A stretch of 21,066 nt of DNA, from positions 1 to 21,066 of the forward strand of contig JAAETV010000285.1 of NCBI GenBank assembly GCA_024227975.1, read 5' to 3'. Source of the DNA: Actinomycetes bacterium. GTDB lineage: Bacteria; Actinomycetota; Acidimicrobiia; Acidimicrobiales; SZUA-35. The position numbers and the translations under genes were made by a program. The notes beneath the pieces were generated by a model, which did no database searches, was not told the DNA's origin, and saw only the letters and a program-made list of their open reading frames with translations. Positions 8,479 through 16,638 of the stretch are shown piece after piece; position 1 is the stretch's first letter; the number at the start of each line of letters is the position of its first letter.

Positions 8479-10467
8479 ATGACCTCCCTATGGTCTCGAC
8501 TCGAGCCACTGTTGCCCAGGGTCCAGAAACCAGCTCGCTACATCGGCTGCGAAGACGGAGCAAAGGCGAAAGCCCCAGTTTCCCATCTGGTGAACTGGTG
8601 CTTCGTCTATCCGGATACCTATGAGGTCGGCCTACCCAACCAGGGCCTTCAGATCCTCTACGAGATCGTCAACGAGCGCGATGATGCGACCGCTGACCGT
8701 TCCTACGCGCCGTGGGTCGATTTGGAGGAGCTGATGCGGGAGACCGGAATCCCCCTGTTCTCGGTCGAGCATCACACTCCGGCCAACGAGTTCGATCTGC
8801 TGGCGTTCAACCTGTCCGCTGAACTGACCTACACCAATCTGCTGAATTGCATTGATCTGGCCGGGTTGCCAGTCAGATCAGCTGACCGCACCACCGAGGA
8901 CCCCCTCGTATTGGTGGGTGGTCACTGCACCTACAACCCTGAACCCTTCGCCGACTTCGTTGACGCAGTGGTGCTGGGTGATGGTGAAGAGGTCGTCGGC
9001 GAGATCACCGAGGTCATTACGGCTCACAAGGGCCAGGTCGGTGGGGCCCGCCACGATCTCCTGACTGAGCTGGCCTCCATCGATGGGGTCTACGTGCCCT
9101 CCCTCTATGAGGTCAGCTATGACGGGCCCTGCGTGGCCTCCATCGAAGCGATCGAGGTGACGGCCCCGACCCAGATCGAGAAGAGGACGATCGCTGACCT
9201 GGCCGCCTGGCCATACCCCAAGCAGCAACTGGCCCCATTGACCGAAGTGGTCCACGATCGGCTCAACGTCGAGGTCTTCCGGGGCTGCACCCGTGGCTGT
9301 CGCTTCTGCCAGGCGGGAATGATCACTCGACCGGTGCGGGAGCGCCCGGCCGATCAGGTCAGGACCATGGTCGCCAACGGGCTGGCCCGGACAGGCTACG
9401 ACGAGGTCACCCTGACCTCCCTGTCGACCGCTGATTTCAGCGGAGTCGAGTCGGTGGTCAACGACATCATGGATGACAGCGAACAGGCCGGTTCGGGAAC
9501 CGTCTCGGTCTCGCTGCCAAGTCTGCGGGTTGACGCTTTCGGTGTCGGGATTGCGGCCCAGCTCCAACGAGCCAAACGGACAGGACTGACGTTCGCCCCC
9601 GAAGCCGGGACTTGGCGGATGCGTCAGATCATCAACAAGTTGATCAGGGATGAGGACCTCTACGATGCCGTCGATGCTGTCTTCTCCCAGGGCTGGCAGC
9701 GGGTCAAGCTCTACTTCCTCATCGGCCTTCCATCGGAGACCGACGAGGACACCCTCGGTATCGCGGAGCTGGCGAAGCGCTGTGTCGCCATCGGCAAGAG
9801 ACACAACAAGCGGGCCAGCGTCACCGTCTCGATAGGTGGATTCGTGCCCAAGCCATTCACCCCATTTCAGTGGTTCGGCCAGAACACCAGCAGCGAACTG
9901 CAACGCAAAGTCAACCTGCTGCGTGATGCCACCAAGAAGATGAAGGGCGTCAGCTTGAAATGGCACGATCCGAAGGCCACATTGGTTGAAGGAATCGCCA
10001 GTCGTGGTGATCGTCGGATCGGAGCAGTGATCGAACAGGTGTGGCGAAGCGGCGGCACCTTCCAGGAGTGGTCAGAGCACTTCGACCTCGACCTGTGGTT
10101 GGAAGCCATGGCCGACAATGGAGTGAGCGTCGAAGAGGTCGTCTACCGTCACCGCTCCGAGGCCGAGGCCTTCCCCTGGGATCACCTCTCAGCTGGGCTG
10201 CACAAAGACTTCCTCTGGCAGGACTGGCTAGACGCTTTGGCCGAGGTCGGTCTCGAGGATTGCCGCTGGACCCCATGCTATGACTGTGGAGCTTGTACCG
10301 GCTTCGGCATCGAGCACGTTGTCGCTTCGGCCGTACCACCAGCAGCCGGTAGTCAGGGAACGGGACAGGATCTAACTGTCGGTGGCGCAGTACCGGTAGA
10401 GTTGCTGTCGCGCCGGGCGACCGAGGCCGCCCAGGTGGCGGCCGGTGCTCAGGCGGTCCCACTATGA
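8479..10467 (+). CDS. B12-binding-like/radical SAM protein, TIGR03960 type
   Basis: The 662-residue protein has an N-terminal region resembling the cobalamin-binding fold of B12-dependent radical SAM enzymes (about 40-220, with VLVGGHCTYNPEPFADFVD). The radical SAM core follows with the cluster motif C270-x3-C274-x2-C277 inside FRGCTRGCRFCQAG. A second cysteine set near the C-terminus (C595, C600, C603, C606, around CYDCGAC) could bind an extra cluster or zinc. I assign it to the uncharacterised TIGR03960 family, which typically sits directly before a DUF2344/TIGR03936 gene and near RNase E/G, rplU and rpmA, exactly as here. Its last codon overlaps the next start (ATGA), so the pair is coupled. 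The substrate is unknown; linkage to ribosome and RNA genes suggests an RNA or ribosome modification, which is inference only. Confidence 0.88.
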   Translation: MTSLWSRLEPLLPRVQKPARYIGCEDGAKAKAPVSHLVNWCFVYPDTYEVGLPNQGLQILYEIVNERDDATADRSYAPWVDLEELMRETGIPLFSVEHHTPANEFDLLAFNLSAELTYTNLLNCIDLAGLPVRSADRTTEDPLVLVGGHCTYNPEPFADFVDAVVLGDGEEVVGEITEVITAHKGQVGGARHDLLTELASIDGVYVPSLYEVSYDGPCVASIEAIEVTAPTQIEKRTIADLAAWPYPKQQLAPLTEVVHDRLNVEVFRGCTRGCRFCQAGMITRPVRERPADQVRTMVANGLARTGYDEVTLTSLSTADFSGVESVVNDIMDDSEQAGSGTVSVSLPSLRVDAFGVGIAAQLQRAKRTGLTFAPEAGTWRMRQIINKLIRDEDLYDAVDAVFSQGWQRVKLYFLIGLPSETDEDTLGIAELAKRCVAIGKRHNKRASVTVSIGGFVPKPFTPFQWFGQNTSSELQRKVNLLRDATKKMKGVSLKWHDPKATLVEGIASRGDRRIGAVIEQVWRSGGTFQEWSEHFDLDLWLEAMADNGVSVEEVVYRHRSEAEAFPWDHLSAGLHKDFLWQDWLDALAEVGLEDCRWTPCYDCGACTGFGIEHVVASAVPPAAGSQGTGQDLTVGGAVPVELLSRRATEAAQVAAGAQAVPL

Positions 10468-11204
10468 CCGAGCCAACGGCGACAACTCTACGAATCAGAT
10501 TCTCCAAGGCTGGCCGAGTTCGCTTCGCCAGCCATCGAGATGTGGCCCGACTCTTCGAGCGGGCCTTGCGAAAGCTTCGACTCCCCGTGGCCTACACGGA
10601 GGGCTTCTCACCACGACCCAAGCTGAGCTTTGGTCTTGCCCTCACGGTTGCGTATGAGTCGGAAGCCGAATACCTCGACGTCGTGCTCTATGAGCCAGTT
10701 GACCTCGAGGAACTACCAGCCGCGTTCACCAACGCTCTCCCTGGGGGAATCACCGTTCACGCGGTCATTGGTTTGCAGCGCGGCACACCTTCACTACAAC
10801 AAGCCATAGTCTGCTGTGACTGGAGTATCGAGGTCACGGGCAGCCCCTTGGCCGACGTCTCCGCTGCGGTTGGAGACATCATGGCGTCTTCCGAGCTCTC
10901 AGTGGAGCGAGTGAGGAAGAAGAAGACCACCGTTGCCGACGTCCGCCCCGCAATCCTCCATCTCGAGGTAGTTGGGCCGACGGGTGATGGTGTGGAGTTG
11001 CGTACGCGCCTCGGCACCGACTTGGTGTCTCTGCGCCCCGCCGAACTGGTGCGGGTGATTGGGTCTGCTCTGGCGAGCGATAGTGAGCTCGCTGAGGGTC
11101 GCGTTCGTAGAACTCACCAATGGATGACTGTCGACGGGACCCGGTGCGAACCGGTGAGACCACCCGGTCTGTCGACCAGGCACGACTTGAAACGTGCCTC
11201 ATGA
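10464..11204 (+). CDS. DUF2344 / TIGR03936 family protein
   Basis: The 246-residue product begins with a beta-strand block (LRIRFSKAGRVRFASHRD) followed by GFSPRPKLSFGLAL, which are the recognisable signatures of the DUF2344 family. The family is often fused to or directly after the TIGR03960 radical SAM protein. Its ATG overlaps the radical SAM stop as ATGA, a sign of coupled translation and probably a stoichiometric complex. The C-terminal third carries a conserved-looking RRTHQWM stretch after the main domain. No catalytic motif can be named. By family knowledge the function is uncharacterised; a role as substrate-binding partner of the radical SAM enzyme is the simplest inference. Confidence 0.88.
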   Translation: MTEPTATTLRIRFSKAGRVRFASHRDVARLFERALRKLRLPVAYTEGFSPRPKLSFGLALTVAYESEAEYLDVVLYEPVDLEELPAAFTNALPGGITVHAVIGLQRGTPSLQQAIVCCDWSIEVTGSPLADVSAAVGDIMASSELSVERVRKKKTTVADVRPAILHLEVVGPTGDGVELRTRLGTDLVSLRPAELVRVIGSALASDSELAEGRVRRTHQWMTVDGTRCEPVRPPGLSTRHDLKRAS

Positions 11205-11219
11205 GAAGGGATCACCACG

Positions 11220-13085
11220 ATGTCCGACGTGTCCGAAAGCGGAGGATCCTCCGCAGGTCGAACACCTAACCCCTCGCAGAGAGGCCGCACCCAAGACGGG
11301 AACAAGCGGCCACCGGCGAGCAACGAACCAGCAAGCGGGAGCACTTCAGCCAAACCGAAGATCGGCGATACGAGACCAGCACCAGCCCGAACAGAGGAAT
11401 CGAATAGCGCAAAGCAGAACACTCAGAACAAGGAGGGCAGCTCGGCCGGATCATCTTCCGCCAGCCAGTCCCGACGCCGTCGACGACGTCGAGGGGGGAG
11501 CAAAGGAGCAGGCACCGACAACGCTCGTGGTGGCCCCGATGGGTCGGGCAGCAACGATGAGTCTGGCTCTTCGGCCGACCAGTCGCAGGGTCGTGGCCAA
11601 GGCCGTGGCCAGGGTCAGAAACAGGGTCAGCGTCAAGGCCAGAAAGGTCAGAAGCGCTCGGGGCAGCGTCGATCACGCAACCAGCGCTCGGGGGGCGGCA
11701 ATCGCAACGAGGCTCCCGTCTCACAGGTCCTGGCCGACAGCCACGTCGAGCTCGACGAAGATGATCTGAAGAACCGGCGGGGCCGGTCCCGCAAGGGTCG
11801 ACCCGTCGGCCGCTACCTGATGGTGGTCTCCAAACAAGAAGACGCCACCCACATCGCCATTCTCGAAGGGCGTACGCTCATCGAGTATTACGTGTCTCGG
11901 CCGAGCGACGACGTCTATCAGATTCACGGAAACATCTACCTGGGTCGTGTTCAGAACGTGCTTCCGGGGATGGAAGCAGCCTTCGTCGACATTGGAACGC
12001 CGAAGAATGCTGTCATCTACCGTGGTGATGTCCAATATGACAAGGAAGACTTCGATGGCGCCGGGAGTGATGGACCACGCATCGAGCAGATGCTCAAGCC
12101 CCGTCAGGCCATCTTGTGTCAGGTCACCAAGAACCCGATAGCCCACAAGGGCGCCCGGCTGACGACTGAAGTGTCGCTGCCAGGCAGGTTCGTGGTTCTG
12201 GTCCCCAATAGTGACACCTACGGCATCTCCAAGCGGCTCCCCGACGACGAGCGAAAGCGACTACGCCAGATCTTGGATCGGGTACGCCCCTCCGGTCATG
12301 GGCTGATTGTCCGCACCGCGGCCGAGAACGTGACCGCAGCCGAGATCGAGCGCGATATCGCCGGGTTGGTCCAGCAGTGGGCCGACATCGGGGCCCTGGC
12401 CAAGCGGAGCAAGGCTCCTTCCTTGCTCTACCAGGAGCCGGACATGTCGGTTCGGGTGATCCGCGAGGAGTTCAACAAGGAGTATCGCGGCGTCGTCATC
12501 GACGACGAGGCTCTCCACAACGAGGTCTCGGAGTACGTCTCGCTCATCACCCCGGCTCTGGCCGACCGGGTCGAGCACTACGACAAGAACGAGAAGGGGA
12601 TCTCACTGTTCGAGCGCTTCCACGTGTACGAGCAGCTCCACAAGGCTCTGGACCGCAAGGTCTGGCTTCCTTCGGGCGGGTCCCTCATCATCGAGTCGAC
12701 TGAAGCCCTCACCGTCATCGACGTCAACACCGGCAAGAATGTCGGCTCTTCGAACCTTGAAGACACCGTCTTTCGCAACAACCTGGAAGCGGCCGAGGGG
12801 ATTGCGCGTCAGCTCCGCCTTCGTGATATCGGCGGCATCATCGTCATCGATTTCGTCGACATGGAGACCAGGAAGAACCGCGAAGAGGTCATGCGCGTCT
12901 TCCGGGCTGCTCTCAGTCGTGACAAGACCCGGACTCAGGTCTTCGACATCTCCGATCTCGGCCTGGCCGAGATGACACGCAAGCGGATCGGGGAGGGGCT
13001 CTTGGAGTCGTTGTCCGAGGAGTGTCCTCACTGCGTAGGTCGTGGCCTCGAAGTCAACGCTGCTGTCCTCAGCAGCGACGGCTGA
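11220..13085 (+). CDS. rne: Ribonuclease E/G family endoribonuclease
   Basis: RNase E/G cuts single-stranded RNA in mRNA decay and in rRNA and tRNA maturation. The 621-residue product has a disordered N-terminal region (1 to about 195) rich in Ser, Gly, Gln and Arg, including an RRRRRR-type basic patch and GRGQ/GQ repeats that could bind RNA. The core follows: an S1-type domain beginning around YYVSRPSDDVYQIHGNIYLG, then the DNase I-like domain with DVNTGK at 501-506 (Asp501) and IVIDFVDM with Asp544, a 43-residue spacing equal to that of the E. coli catalytic pair. CPHC at 602-605 matches the zinc-link. The protein stops about 15 residues later, so there is no C-terminal degradosome scaffold. 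GAAGGG about ten bases upstream of the ATG is the likely ribosome site. Whether it should be named rne or rng is uncertain. Confidence 0.92.
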   Translation: MSDVSESGGSSAGRTPNPSQRGRTQDGNKRPPASNEPASGSTSAKPKIGDTRPAPARTEESNSAKQNTQNKEGSSAGSSSASQSRRRRRRRGGSKGAGTDNARGGPDGSGSNDESGSSADQSQGRGQGRGQGQKQGQRQGQKGQKRSGQRRSRNQRSGGGNRNEAPVSQVLADSHVELDEDDLKNRRGRSRKGRPVGRYLMVVSKQEDATHIAILEGRTLIEYYVSRPSDDVYQIHGNIYLGRVQNVLPGMEAAFVDIGTPKNAVIYRGDVQYDKEDFDGAGSDGPRIEQMLKPRQAILCQVTKNPIAHKGARLTTEVSLPGRFVVLVPNSDTYGISKRLPDDERKRLRQILDRVRPSGHGLIVRTAAENVTAAEIERDIAGLVQQWADIGALAKRSKAPSLLYQEPDMSVRVIREEFNKEYRGVVIDDEALHNEVSEYVSLITPALADRVEHYDKNEKGISLFERFHVYEQLHKALDRKVWLPSGGSLIIESTEALTVIDVNTGKNVGSSNLEDTVFRNNLEAAEGIARQLRLRDIGGIIVIDFVDMETRKNREEVMRVFRAALSRDKTRTQVFDISDLGLAEMTRKRIGEGLLESLSEECPHCVGRGLEVNAAVLSSDG

Positions 13086-13102
13086 AGTCGCCTTCGCGGC
13101 GA
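13059..13102 (+). promoter_or_regulatory. Two tandem hairpins around the RNase E/G stop
   Basis: The first hairpin, 13059-13076, has a seven-pair stem GCTGCTG/CAGCAGC with a TCCT loop and lies in the last codons of the nuclease gene. The second, 13088-13102, has a five-pair stem TCGCC/GGCGA and abuts the rplU -10 box. Neither is followed by a T-run, so they are not classical terminators; they could slow ribosomes, act as processing sites or be chance. Confidence 0.3.
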
Positions 13103-13108
13103 TAGCAT
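13103..13108 (+). promoter_or_regulatory. Putative -10 box of rplU-rpmA
   Basis: TAGCAT fits TANNNT and lies nine bases before the rplU ATG at 13118. No Shine-Dalgarno precedes this ATG. It suggests a separate near-leaderless transcript for the two ribosomal protein genes in addition to read-through from the nuclease gene. Confidence 0.4.
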
Positions 13109-13117
13109 TAGCTCCCT

Positions 13118-13426
13118 ATGTACGCAGTGGTAGCCACCGGTGGCAAGCAATACCGGGTCGAGCAAGGCCAGACCCTCCAAGTCGAACGGCTGGGAGAAGC
13201 TGGCAGCGAAGTCGAGCTGGAGCCTGTGCTCTTGGTCGACGGTGCCGACGTGCTGGCGACTCCCGGCCAGCTGGCGGGAGTCAAGGTTTCGGCCAGGATC
13301 GTCGGGGAGACCAAGGGCAAGAAGATCGACGGTTTCATCTACAAGCCGAAGTCGAACAACCGGCGTCGGTACGGTCACCGCCAGACGTACGCCACCATCG
13401 AGATCACAGGAATAAGCAGAGGCTGA
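13118..13426 (+). CDS. rplU: 50S ribosomal protein L21
   Basis: L21 is a large-subunit protein that binds 23S rRNA. The 102-residue product has the standard N-terminus [13 protein letters not shown] and the C-terminal [22 protein letters not shown] block ending in an IEITGI strand. Length and motifs are normal. It lies 32 bases after the nuclease gene and is separated from rpmA by a single base, the usual rplU-rpmA pair. Its upstream region has a -10-like box but no Shine-Dalgarno. Confidence 0.97.
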   Translation: MYAVVATGGKQYRVEQGQTLQVERLGEAGSEVELEPVLLVDGADVLATPGQLAGVKVSARIVGETKGKKIDGFIYKPKSNNRRRYGHRQTYATIEITGISRG

Positions 13427-13427
13427 C

Positions 13428-13682
13428 ATGTCGAAGACCAAGGGTGGCGGTTCCACCAGAAACGGCCGTGACTCCGAGAGCAAGCGTCTCGGGGTGAAGG
13501 CCTACGACGGCGAGCTTCTCAGGCCCGGTGCAATCATCGTCCGCCAGCGTGGCACCAAGTTCCACCCCGGCCGCAATGTTGGCCGGGGCGGGGACGACAC
13601 CCTGTTCGCAACGGCTGAGGGCAAGGTGAAGTTTGGGTTCCGTAGGGGCCGTCGCTTGGTCGACGTGCTCACCGAGTCCTGA
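13428..13682 (+). CDS. rpmA: 50S ribosomal protein L27
   Basis: L27 lies near the peptidyl-transferase centre. The 84-residue product has the typical [19 protein letters not shown] start, then [10 protein letters not shown] and the glycine-rich [10 protein letters not shown] block. There is no N-terminal extension of the kind cleaved in Firmicutes. The ATG follows the rplU stop by one base, so the two are co-translated. In most related genomes obgE follows directly; here a pilus-like trio of about 3 kb intervenes. Confidence 0.97.
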   Translation: MSKTKGGGSTRNGRDSESKRLGVKAYDGELLRPGAIIVRQRGTKFHPGRNVGRGGDDTLFATAEGKVKFGFRRGRRLVDVLTES

Positions 13683-13755
13683 TTCATCCAGCACCTTCTT
13701 CTGGTTGGCTCGATCTGGTCTCGATTGACCGGTAGGTCGCAAAAAGGTCGGTCAC

Positions 13756-13770
13756 GCTCCTCCTAGGAGC
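13756..13770. promoter_or_regulatory. Palindrome upstream of the TadE operon, possible operator
   Basis: CTCCTAGGAG at 13760-13769 is a perfect ten-base palindrome, and the flanks allow a GCTCC/GGAGC hairpin at 13756-13770. It lies 35 bases before the TadE start, about where a regulator or -35 contact would fall. GATAGT at 13794-13799, five bases before the ATG, is a weak -10 candidate. Nothing else was recognised in the 122-base gap after rpmA. Confidence 0.3.
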
Positions 13771-13804
13771 TAAAGCAGCCTGCTCCAGACGCCGATAGTG
13801 GATC

Positions 13805-14428
13805 ATGAGGCGTAGTCGCGGCCAGGAACACGGTCGTGAACGAGGTGCTGCTTTAGTCGAGGCAGCGGTCGCCACACCCGTGTTCTTCCTACTGATACTG
13901 GGCATCTTTGAATTCGGGCTGCTCTACCGGGACAGTCTCACGACGAACAACGCCACCCATCAGGGAGCTAGGGCCGCCAGCGTTAGCGGCCAACGATCAG
14001 ACGCCGACTTCCTGATCCTTCGCTCGGTTGAACATGGCATCGCCACCATGGGGATCGACAACCTCGACTTCGTCGTCGTATTCCGGGCCTCCGGTCCAGA
14101 CGCCACGGTACCAACGGCCTGTCTTACGTCGTCTCAGGCCATGGTGGTCGGCAACCCTGCCGCTCCCGCCTGCAACCGCTATGTTCCGGCCGACTTCACC
14201 CTCGCTGTCGATGATGCCCTGGGCAATGACCTCGGCAACTTCCGCTGTAGTTCGACCGCGGTCGACAAGTATTGGTGTCCCAGCGATCGGGAGACCTCCA
14301 TCTCTGCCGGCATTGAGTACGTCGGTGTTCATGTGCAGACCACCCACGCGTACATCACCGGGGTGTTCGGCGGAACCAGGACACTGACCGAGACGAGGAT
14401 CCAACGCTTGGAGCCGGAATCGACATGA
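13805..14428 (+). CDS. TadE-like pilus assembly protein (first copy)
   Basis: TadE-type proteins are minor pseudopilins processed by a prepilin peptidase and needed for Tad/Flp pilus assembly or related secretion. The 207-residue product has a basic leader, then RG followed by AALVEA, with Glu at +5 after the presumed cleavage at Gly14, and a hydrophobic segment to about residue 36 (TPVFFLLILGIFEFGLLY). The rest is a secreted domain with cysteines in pairs and a closing FGGTRTLTETRIQRLEPE block shared with the next gene, so the two are paralogues from tandem duplication. Its stop overlaps the next ATG as ATGA. There is no clear Shine-Dalgarno. No tadA, tadB, tadC or peptidase gene is in the window. 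Confidence 0.82.
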   Translation: MRRSRGQEHGRERGAALVEAAVATPVFFLLILGIFEFGLLYRDSLTTNNATHQGARAASVSGQRSDADFLILRSVEHGIATMGIDNLDFVVVFRASGPDATVPTACLTSSQAMVVGNPAAPACNRYVPADFTLAVDDALGNDLGNFRCSSTAVDKYWCPSDRETSISAGIEYVGVHVQTTHAYITGVFGGTRTLTETRIQRLEPEST

Positions 14429-15027
14429 GGGTGACACCATCACCATCAGCATCAGAACAGAGCCAACGCGGTGCAATCATCGTCGAGTTGGCCTTTGTGG
14501 CTCCGGTTCTGGTGGTGTTGCTGCTCGGCTTGTTCGAGATCGGTGGGATCTGGAGTGATCACCAGACGGTCACCCACACCTCTCGCTCTGGCGCCCGCGT
14601 CGGGAGCCAACTCGGCGATGCCGGGGAGACCGACCTCGAGGTACTCCTAGCCATCGAGGCCTCTCTCGGCCCGCTGGCCGATGATGTCAGCCGTATCGTC
14701 ATCTATGAAGCCGACGCCAACGGCGATATGCCTGCTCCATGCGTCGGTGCGGCCGCTGGATACAGCGGAGGATCGAACTGCAATATCTATGACGCAGTGA
14801 CCATGGCCAACCTGGCAACGGCCGGTTGGTGGGGCTCAGGGACATCGTGTGGGACTGCCGACAACAACTGGTGTGCCCCAACGGAGAGAGACACCAGCCA
14901 GACCTCCGCCACCTTCCTCGGCGTCCAGGTCGAGATCGAACACACCTATCTGACGAAGTTCTTCGGTGGCGGTACGAAGACGATCTCCGACTCCACCGTG
15001 ATGCGACTCGAGCCACAAGGCAGCTGA
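14425..15027 (+). CDS. TadE-like pilus assembly protein (second copy)
   Basis: The 200-residue product repeats the plan of its upstream neighbour: a polar leader ending in SQRG, then AIIVEL with Glu at +5 after Gly16, then a hydrophobic helix (VAPVLVVLLLGLFEIGGI). The ectodomain shares with the first copy a NWCAPTERDTS-like cysteine block, a GVQVEIEHTYLT strand and FGGGTKTISDSTVMRLEP at the end. The matching segments support an old tandem duplication with later divergence. Its ATG overlaps the previous stop, and its TGA overlaps the ATG of the TadG-like gene, so all three are coupled. It is predicted to be a membrane-anchored pseudopilin; its partner apparatus is not seen here. Confidence 0.82.
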   Translation: MRVTPSPSASEQSQRGAIIVELAFVAPVLVVLLLGLFEIGGIWSDHQTVTHTSRSGARVGSQLGDAGETDLEVLLAIEASLGPLADDVSRIVIYEADANGDMPAPCVGAAAGYSGGSNCNIYDAVTMANLATAGWWGSGTSCGTADNNWCAPTERDTSQTSATFLGVQVEIEHTYLTKFFGGGTKTISDSTVMRLEPQGS

Positions 15028-16613
15028 TGCACCCACTCCGTCAGGCCCCCTCCGATGACAACGGCTACGTCATGCCGATGACGGCTCTACTACTGGTCCC
15101 TCTGATGATATTCGCGGCTCTGGCGGTAGATATCGGTTCATGGTTCGTCCGGGCCGATCAAGCCCAGCGTGCCGCCGATGCTGGCGCCTTGGCTGGCACC
15201 GTGTGGCTGCCTGACTTCGGGAAGGCAACCGTGGTAGCGCAGGACGTAGCGGCCAGGAACGGGTTCCGGGATCCAGCCTGGGTCGCCGTCAACGGTGGCA
15301 CCGCAAACGCCACCGTCACCAGCCCCGGCATCACCTCCGACGGAGGACTTCAGGTCGACGTCACCGTCAACAGCCCATCGTTCTTCGGGTCGGTTGTGCT
15401 GGACAGCATCTCCATCAAGAGGACCAGCGTCGCCGCCGTCACCGCACCGGTGCGGATGGGGAACCCAACGAATGCCCTGGGGACCGGCAACCTCGACGAG
15501 ACCGAGCTTGGCATCACCCCCGACGGGGTCTGGCTGAGCCTCAATGGCTGGTGCCAGGATCACCGGCAGGGTGACCCGATATCGGTCGGTCGCTATGGAG
15601 CGACACAAGCCGGCGGCCAATTCTGGGACACCTGCAACAGCGCGACTCTCGGACCGAATCCGACCCTCGATACTTCTGGCTACACGTTCGTAGTCGAGGT
15701 CCCGGTCGGTGCGGGCCAGGTCGAGCTCGAAGTCTTCGAGCCGGGATTGTGCACCGATACCGACGGCGGCGATCTCCTGTACAGCGCCGACGACGGTATC
15801 TACCCTGACGGACCACGGCTCAACTTTCGGGTCTACGCCAACGACTCGACGGATCTCTACCACGAGGACAACCTGGCCGCGACACCCGTCGCCGACATCT
15901 TGTACAACACGACTGACTGCACTGGAGGAGGGGGCCTGGGAGGTCGGTGGTATCCCCTTCACACCATCAGCGCCGCCGCGGCCTCCGAGGGGCGCTGGTA
16001 TATCCAAGCCAACGTCCGTCAGAATGTGAACGAATACGAGCTCAACAGCTTTGCCATCCGGGCTCGACCGGCCGCCGACACGACCTTGTGTTCCTCGATG
16101 ACCGAATCGACTTGCCCATCGGTCTACGCCCTGGAGTGGTTGTCGTTGTTCCGTCCGGAGTTCGGGGGTGGAGCGTTTGCCGGTCAGCCTGCTGAGTTCT
16201 TCCTGGCTGAGATCAGCGACGAACACGCCGGCAAGACGATGGAGATCACGATGTTCGATCCAGGGGAGGGGATGGAGAACGCTCAGTTCCTTGACCCCGC
16301 CGGTGATGAAATCAGCTTCGACCATCGGCTCGTCAACTGCAGTGTTGGGCTGATGTGCTCCGATCCAACGACCTGGCCCGAGACCTCCAACGTGGCCAAC
16401 GATACCTGCGGCGGGGTCCCGTGCCTTGACGTGACCAACAGCCGGTTCCAAGACCAGTGGATCCTGCTCACGGTCGACCTGCCCGCCGACTACAGCTGTG
16501 GTAGCAGCTGCTGGTGGAAGGTTCGCTACACCCCGGAAGCGGGGGTAGCGGTCACCGACAGAGCGACCTGGGGCGTCCGGGTCATCGGCGGGCCTGTTCA
16601 CCTGATCGAATAG
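15027..16613 (+). CDS. TadG-like surface protein with large Cys-containing ectodomain
   Basis: The start is the ATG at 15027, overlapping the preceding stop as TGATG; the frame is open further upstream, but those codons lie inside the TadE gene. The 528-residue product starts DDNG then YVMPMTALLLVPLMIFAALAVDIGSW, followed by the RADQAQRAADAGALAGTV block that is diagnostic of TadG/TadE-like N-termini. It lacks Glu at +5, as is usual for TadG. No von Willebrand A MIDAS motif was seen. The remaining roughly 400 residues are secreted, rich in Asp, Trp and Cys, and seem to hold two related beta-rich halves, each with an acidic VEVFEPG- or ITMFDPG-like strand end near residues 235 and 410. By inference it is a pilus-associated adhesin or cell-surface anchor. 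Confidence 0.75.
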   Translation: MHPLRQAPSDDNGYVMPMTALLLVPLMIFAALAVDIGSWFVRADQAQRAADAGALAGTVWLPDFGKATVVAQDVAARNGFRDPAWVAVNGGTANATVTSPGITSDGGLQVDVTVNSPSFFGSVVLDSISIKRTSVAAVTAPVRMGNPTNALGTGNLDETELGITPDGVWLSLNGWCQDHRQGDPISVGRYGATQAGGQFWDTCNSATLGPNPTLDTSGYTFVVEVPVGAGQVELEVFEPGLCTDTDGGDLLYSADDGIYPDGPRLNFRVYANDSTDLYHEDNLAATPVADILYNTTDCTGGGGLGGRWYPLHTISAAAASEGRWYIQANVRQNVNEYELNSFAIRARPAADTTLCSSMTESTCPSVYALEWLSLFRPEFGGGAFAGQPAEFFLAEISDEHAGKTMEITMFDPGEGMENAQFLDPAGDEISFDHRLVNCSVGLMCSDPTTWPETSNVANDTCGGVPCLDVTNSRFQDQWILLTVDLPADYSCGSSCWWKVRYTPEAGVAVTDRATWGVRVIGGPVHLIE

Positions 16614-16616
16614 GGG

Positions 16617-16634
16617 GGAGCACGAGGTTGCTCC
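16617..16634. promoter_or_regulatory. Hairpin between the TadG-like gene and obgE
   Basis: GGAGCA and TGCTCC form a six-pair stem with a six-base loop, starting three bases after the TadG-like stop. There is no T-run, so terminator activity is doubtful. It sits just upstream of the obgE -10 box and could equally be a regulator site. Confidence 0.3.
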
Positions 16635-16638
16635 GTCG

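Noticed and set aside
8878..9966. A 362-codon minus-strand frame inside the radical SAM gene
   Set aside because: It is antisense to conserved radical SAM motifs, has no family signature, and has no promoter or ribosome site of its own.
13725..13755. Terminator after rpmA
   Set aside because: GACC/GGTC makes only a four-pair stem at a loose distance from an A-run on the plus strand; no T-run follows in the direction of rpmA transcription.
14826..15026. Upstream start for the TadG-like gene
   Set aside because: The added 67 residues lie wholly inside the second TadE gene in another frame; the ATG overlapping that gene's stop is the natural coupled start.
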